Source of the DNA: Cylindrotheca closterium
Lineage: Eukaryota > Bacillariophyta > Bacillariophyceae > Bacillariales > Bacillariaceae
Assembly: GCA_933822405.4 (NCBI GenBank)
Contig: CAKOGP040001269.1
Span: forward strand, 1-30,107
Direction: 5' to 3'
Length of the DNA: 30,107 nucleotides
The position numbers and the translations under genes were made by a program. The notes below the pieces were generated by a model, which saw nothing but the letters and a program-made list of their open reading frames with translations, made no database searches and was not told where the DNA came from. Of the stretch, positions 27,850 to 30,107 are shown piece after piece; position 1 is the stretch's first letter, and each line of letters starts with the position of its first letter.

Positions 27850-28257
27850 TGTCAGATGGACTTGCTCTACAGACCCGAATGGGAGCCTCAACGCCCTGTC
27901 TGTTTCAATGAGCAGTCCCTGAGATCGAATCTACATCGGCTTTGGTCTGCCTTTGGGCACCAGCGACTCTGGGCCTCAGCCTCTGGAATAAGCAGTAGTC
28001 TTATTCAATCAAAGGTCTTACTTTATTATTTCCTATACTTGCTTGGACCTCAATGTCCACAATACTATTCTTGCCAGAACTCAATCGATAGTGAGACTCT
28101 TGATTGAAGTTCAGGATCATATTACAAATTCTCACGATTCTCATTCTTGATCACCTTTCTACGTGACAACTCATTTGGACATACTGCGTTTCATACTACG
28201 CATGATAGACACTCACGTCACTGCCGCGTCACGTCACATAGACCAATACCTCCAACA
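27850..28257 (-). repeat. 5' LTR of the Copia element
   Basis: 408 bp, TG...CA ends on each strand. It should carry the promoter: a TAATATGAT on the minus strand at 28115-28123 lies about 20-25 nt before the segment (28098-28080) that is complementary to the primer-binding region. That would place transcription start near 28098, giving U3 of about 160 and R-U5 of about 249 nt. The start site is inferred, not shown. Confidence 0.9.
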
Positions 28258-28262
28258 GCAAA
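28258..28262. repeat. Right 5-bp target-site duplication of Copia element
   Basis: GCAAA, identical to 19208-19212. Their matching positions fix the outer ends of the element exactly. Confidence 0.9.
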
Positions 28263-29574
28263 ACCTCTTCTTCTTTGAGCTGTCTGGATGTGTCATTGCC
28301 ACCAACAAAAGCACTCCTATAACAAAAAGAGGCGCAATAAAGGTATCTTTCAACAGTCTTGGACGAATGCAATGTGGCTCCGTCGCATCAAAAATCATAA
28401 AGCAGACACCATGCTCGCGAATCCTACATTTGAATAGATTGCCATTTCAATAAGAGTATAGACATACAATTATTCTGATTATTCTAATATTCTTATGACA
28501 GATTGATTTGACAGGGTGAGAGAAGTACCTGATTACAAGGTACTGCTAGTCTCAACCGTTTGTCGTCACAAGTCGTAGCCAAGAAGAAGCAAAGGCATTT
28601 CTGGCGGCAAAATGAGCCAGCAAACCTCAAATTCAATCCGGTAGGTCGAAAGAAACTGTTACTTTTCAAATTGTGAATTTTTATTATAACATGCCATTGG
28701 CATCGGTTTTGGACAATCCAATGCTATCAACAAGGGCACTCTTCACTGCCAATAGCCTACAATGAATACTGGAGCGACTGATAATGCTGGACAATAGTAG
28801 TTGAAGGATTGGAGAACCAGCAATGCGAAAAAAGAGCCCAAGAAACCTATCAAGGACAGTACTGGAGAGGCATCATCACAAAAAACATGGGCCCAAACCA
28901 TGTCTACTAGCAGATGAGTATTGGCGTACATTCGGCCAAAAAGTCTTGTTTAGAACAAGGTCTTTGTCTTTGCTCACTGGATGGTCACATCTATTATTCA
29001 AGAAACTGACAGCCCCAAAGTTCTCAAGTTAAAGATTTGCGCTAGAACTCGGTGGCAGGAGAACTTCAACGAGAGATTGAAACGTTTTGACACTATTGGT
29101 ACTCGTTTTTGTTATACTATGGACAAGCATGAAGTCGTTTACACTGACTTTCTTGTTTTGATTCAATACGATATTGAGAATGGCCGTCCATTGAATAGTG
29201 TCATCTCTATAGTGCAATTCTCTATTATTTGTATAGTTTGTCTTTTGAGGGAATATTGTTTTGCAAAAGATCCCTGAAAGTTCCCTATAAGCGTTAAAAT
29301 GCACGGCTAGTCAGCCAAAACAGATCAATTACTGTACAAAATATAGACAAGGAAAACTTGTGACTACCAAATCCTTTCAGACTACAAAACTACACGTACG
29401 GAGGACAGACCACGTACTTCCAAAATAATGGTCCCCTCAATGTTGACTTGATACATGAATCAAGAAACATTGTAACAATAACATAAAATGTAATGTACCT
29501 CTGGTGGAGGATGCCCAAGCCAACACAGTCCAAGGATGACCATGCCCACTGAAAGCAAAGGCGATTCATCGGCC
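28263..29574. other. Right flank of the Copia element; one unassigned frame
   Basis: 28263 onward is the continuation of the pre-insertion locus. The plus frame 28981-29277 (ATG start, 98 codons, with A-R-T-R-W-Q-E-N-F-N-E-R-L) looks coding but no family is assigned. It could be a piece of a hAT-like or other transposase, a weak guess. No other feature is seen. The 3' LTR of the second Copia element should lie here or just left of 29575 but was not recognised. Confidence 0.35.
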
Positions 29575-30107
29575 TTAGTGTGGATGCAGACCAAAAAGCA
29601 CATTAAGAGCTTTGATTGCAGATTGTACCACTCTTGGAATTTTGTCTTCTTCATACATAATAAATTCCACCAGACGAGCACGTTCTCTTCCAGTATGAAT
29701 CTTTGTTAACATATCGGCAAGATTTGTTTTGGTTCCTTCCCAAGCAACTCGAATAAGATCACTTGCACATTTTGAATGAACATAATGATAAGCAACAGAA
29801 TTGCTTTTCTTTTTCAAGACAGATTCCGGGCGACTTGCGTTCATCACAACAGAGTTGTTATCAACAAGAGTATGACAGTGGCCATCAATTGGTACGCCCA
29901 TCATTTGCAATTTGTATACTAGACCTTCAACCAATTCAACACCAGTCTTCAATGCAGCAAATTCACTTCCAAAAGAACTTCTTCTTCAAATACCAAACGA
30001 TCGGTGCATGATTCAAGAGGATAAGAACACCTGTTCTGGATTGACGTGTAACAAGATTGGAAGCATGTGAGGCATCAACAAACATCACAATCTTTACCGC
30101 TCGTCCA
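29575..30107 (-). pseudogene. Second Copia element: RNase H C-terminal part, cut by window edge
   Basis: Copia RNase H read from the right edge: I-V-M-F-V-D-A-S-H-A (first catalytic Asp), S-R-T-G-V-L-I and H-A-P-I-V-W-Y. A small deletion and frame change follow near 29965-29985, then S-E-F-A-A-L-K-T-G-V-E-L (catalytic Glu), V-D-N-N-S-V-V (Asp), K-K-K-S-N-S-V-A-Y-H-Y and N-L-A-D-M-L-T-K, ending at 29575. The order and motifs are those of diatom Copia. It differs from the 19213-28257 element, where this region is deleted. The rest of pol lies beyond the window, so integrity cannot be judged. Confidence 0.88.

Larger units (their letters stand above)
19213..28257 (-). mobile_element. Ty1/Copia LTR retrotransposon (diatom CoDi-like), defective
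   Basis: 9,045 bp including a nested insertion of about 1.56 kb (with its target duplication). It is bounded by LTRs with TG...CA ends and a GCAAA target duplication. On the minus strand the order is 5' LTR, gag, zinc knuckle, protease, GAG-pre-integrase, integrase, RT and 3' LTR. Integrase before RT defines Copia. The two LTRs differ at roughly nine aligned positions (about 2%), so insertion was fairly recent. Defects are seven in-frame stops, a broken zinc knuckle, a minisatellite-bearing insertion in gag and loss of RNase H. It cannot be autonomous but could have been mobilised by intact relatives. Confidence 0.93.

Overview
The window is eukaryotic nuclear DNA, most likely from a diatom. 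The evidence is a spliced gene with GT-AG introns, several degenerate Ty1/Copia retroelements whose protease, integrase and RT sequences look like diatom (CoDi-type) Copia, a MULE transposase relic, long simple repeats, and no bacterial operons or Shine-Dalgarno sites. The species assignment is inference. Nearly everything recognisable is either transposon-derived or belongs to multi-domain nuclease/kinase families that expand in repeat-rich eukaryotic genomes.

Layout. 1-312 is a TTA/TCA microsatellite. 1513-3792 (+) is the best-preserved gene: a coiled coil of five exact heptads, a PD-(D/E)XK-like nuclease region and a C-terminal protein-kinase-like domain, with one or two introns near its 5' end. 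A fragment of its 3' end is copied at 4516-4612, followed by a decayed Copia gag/protease relic (about 4731-6099). 7115-7725 holds a 12-bp minisatellite and a 165-bp direct repeat. 7790-10760 (+) encodes a zinc-finger / tyrosine-recombinase-like / SF2 helicase protein, broken by one stop and one frameshift. It meets, tail to tail with a 26-bp overlap, a broken MULE transposase (10735-12922, -). 13355-14482 (-) is an open reading frame resembling the nuclease-like C-terminal domain of large Crinkler-type proteins. 14760-15371 (-) resembles DUF6589. 15904-17440 (-) is a paralogue of the first gene, with a frameshift between nuclease and kinase.

19213-28257 (-) is one nearly complete Copia element. 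It has a 408-bp right LTR, a left LTR split by a nested 1.5-kb insertion, and a 5-bp target duplication (GCAAA). Gag, protease, integrase and RT are readable, but there are seven in-frame stops, all explainable by C-to-T changes, and the RT C-terminus and RNase H are deleted. The 19 nt directly inside its 5' LTR are the exact reverse complement of a segment within the LTR, which points to Tf1-like self-priming. The right edge (29575-30107, -) is the RNase H end of a second Copia element.

Most notable: the apparently self-primed Copia element; the coiled-coil/nuclease/kinase gene pair; the recombinase-helicase fusion; and two unrelated genes that both break at an A9 run. All calls come from reading the sequence by eye; no database search was run.
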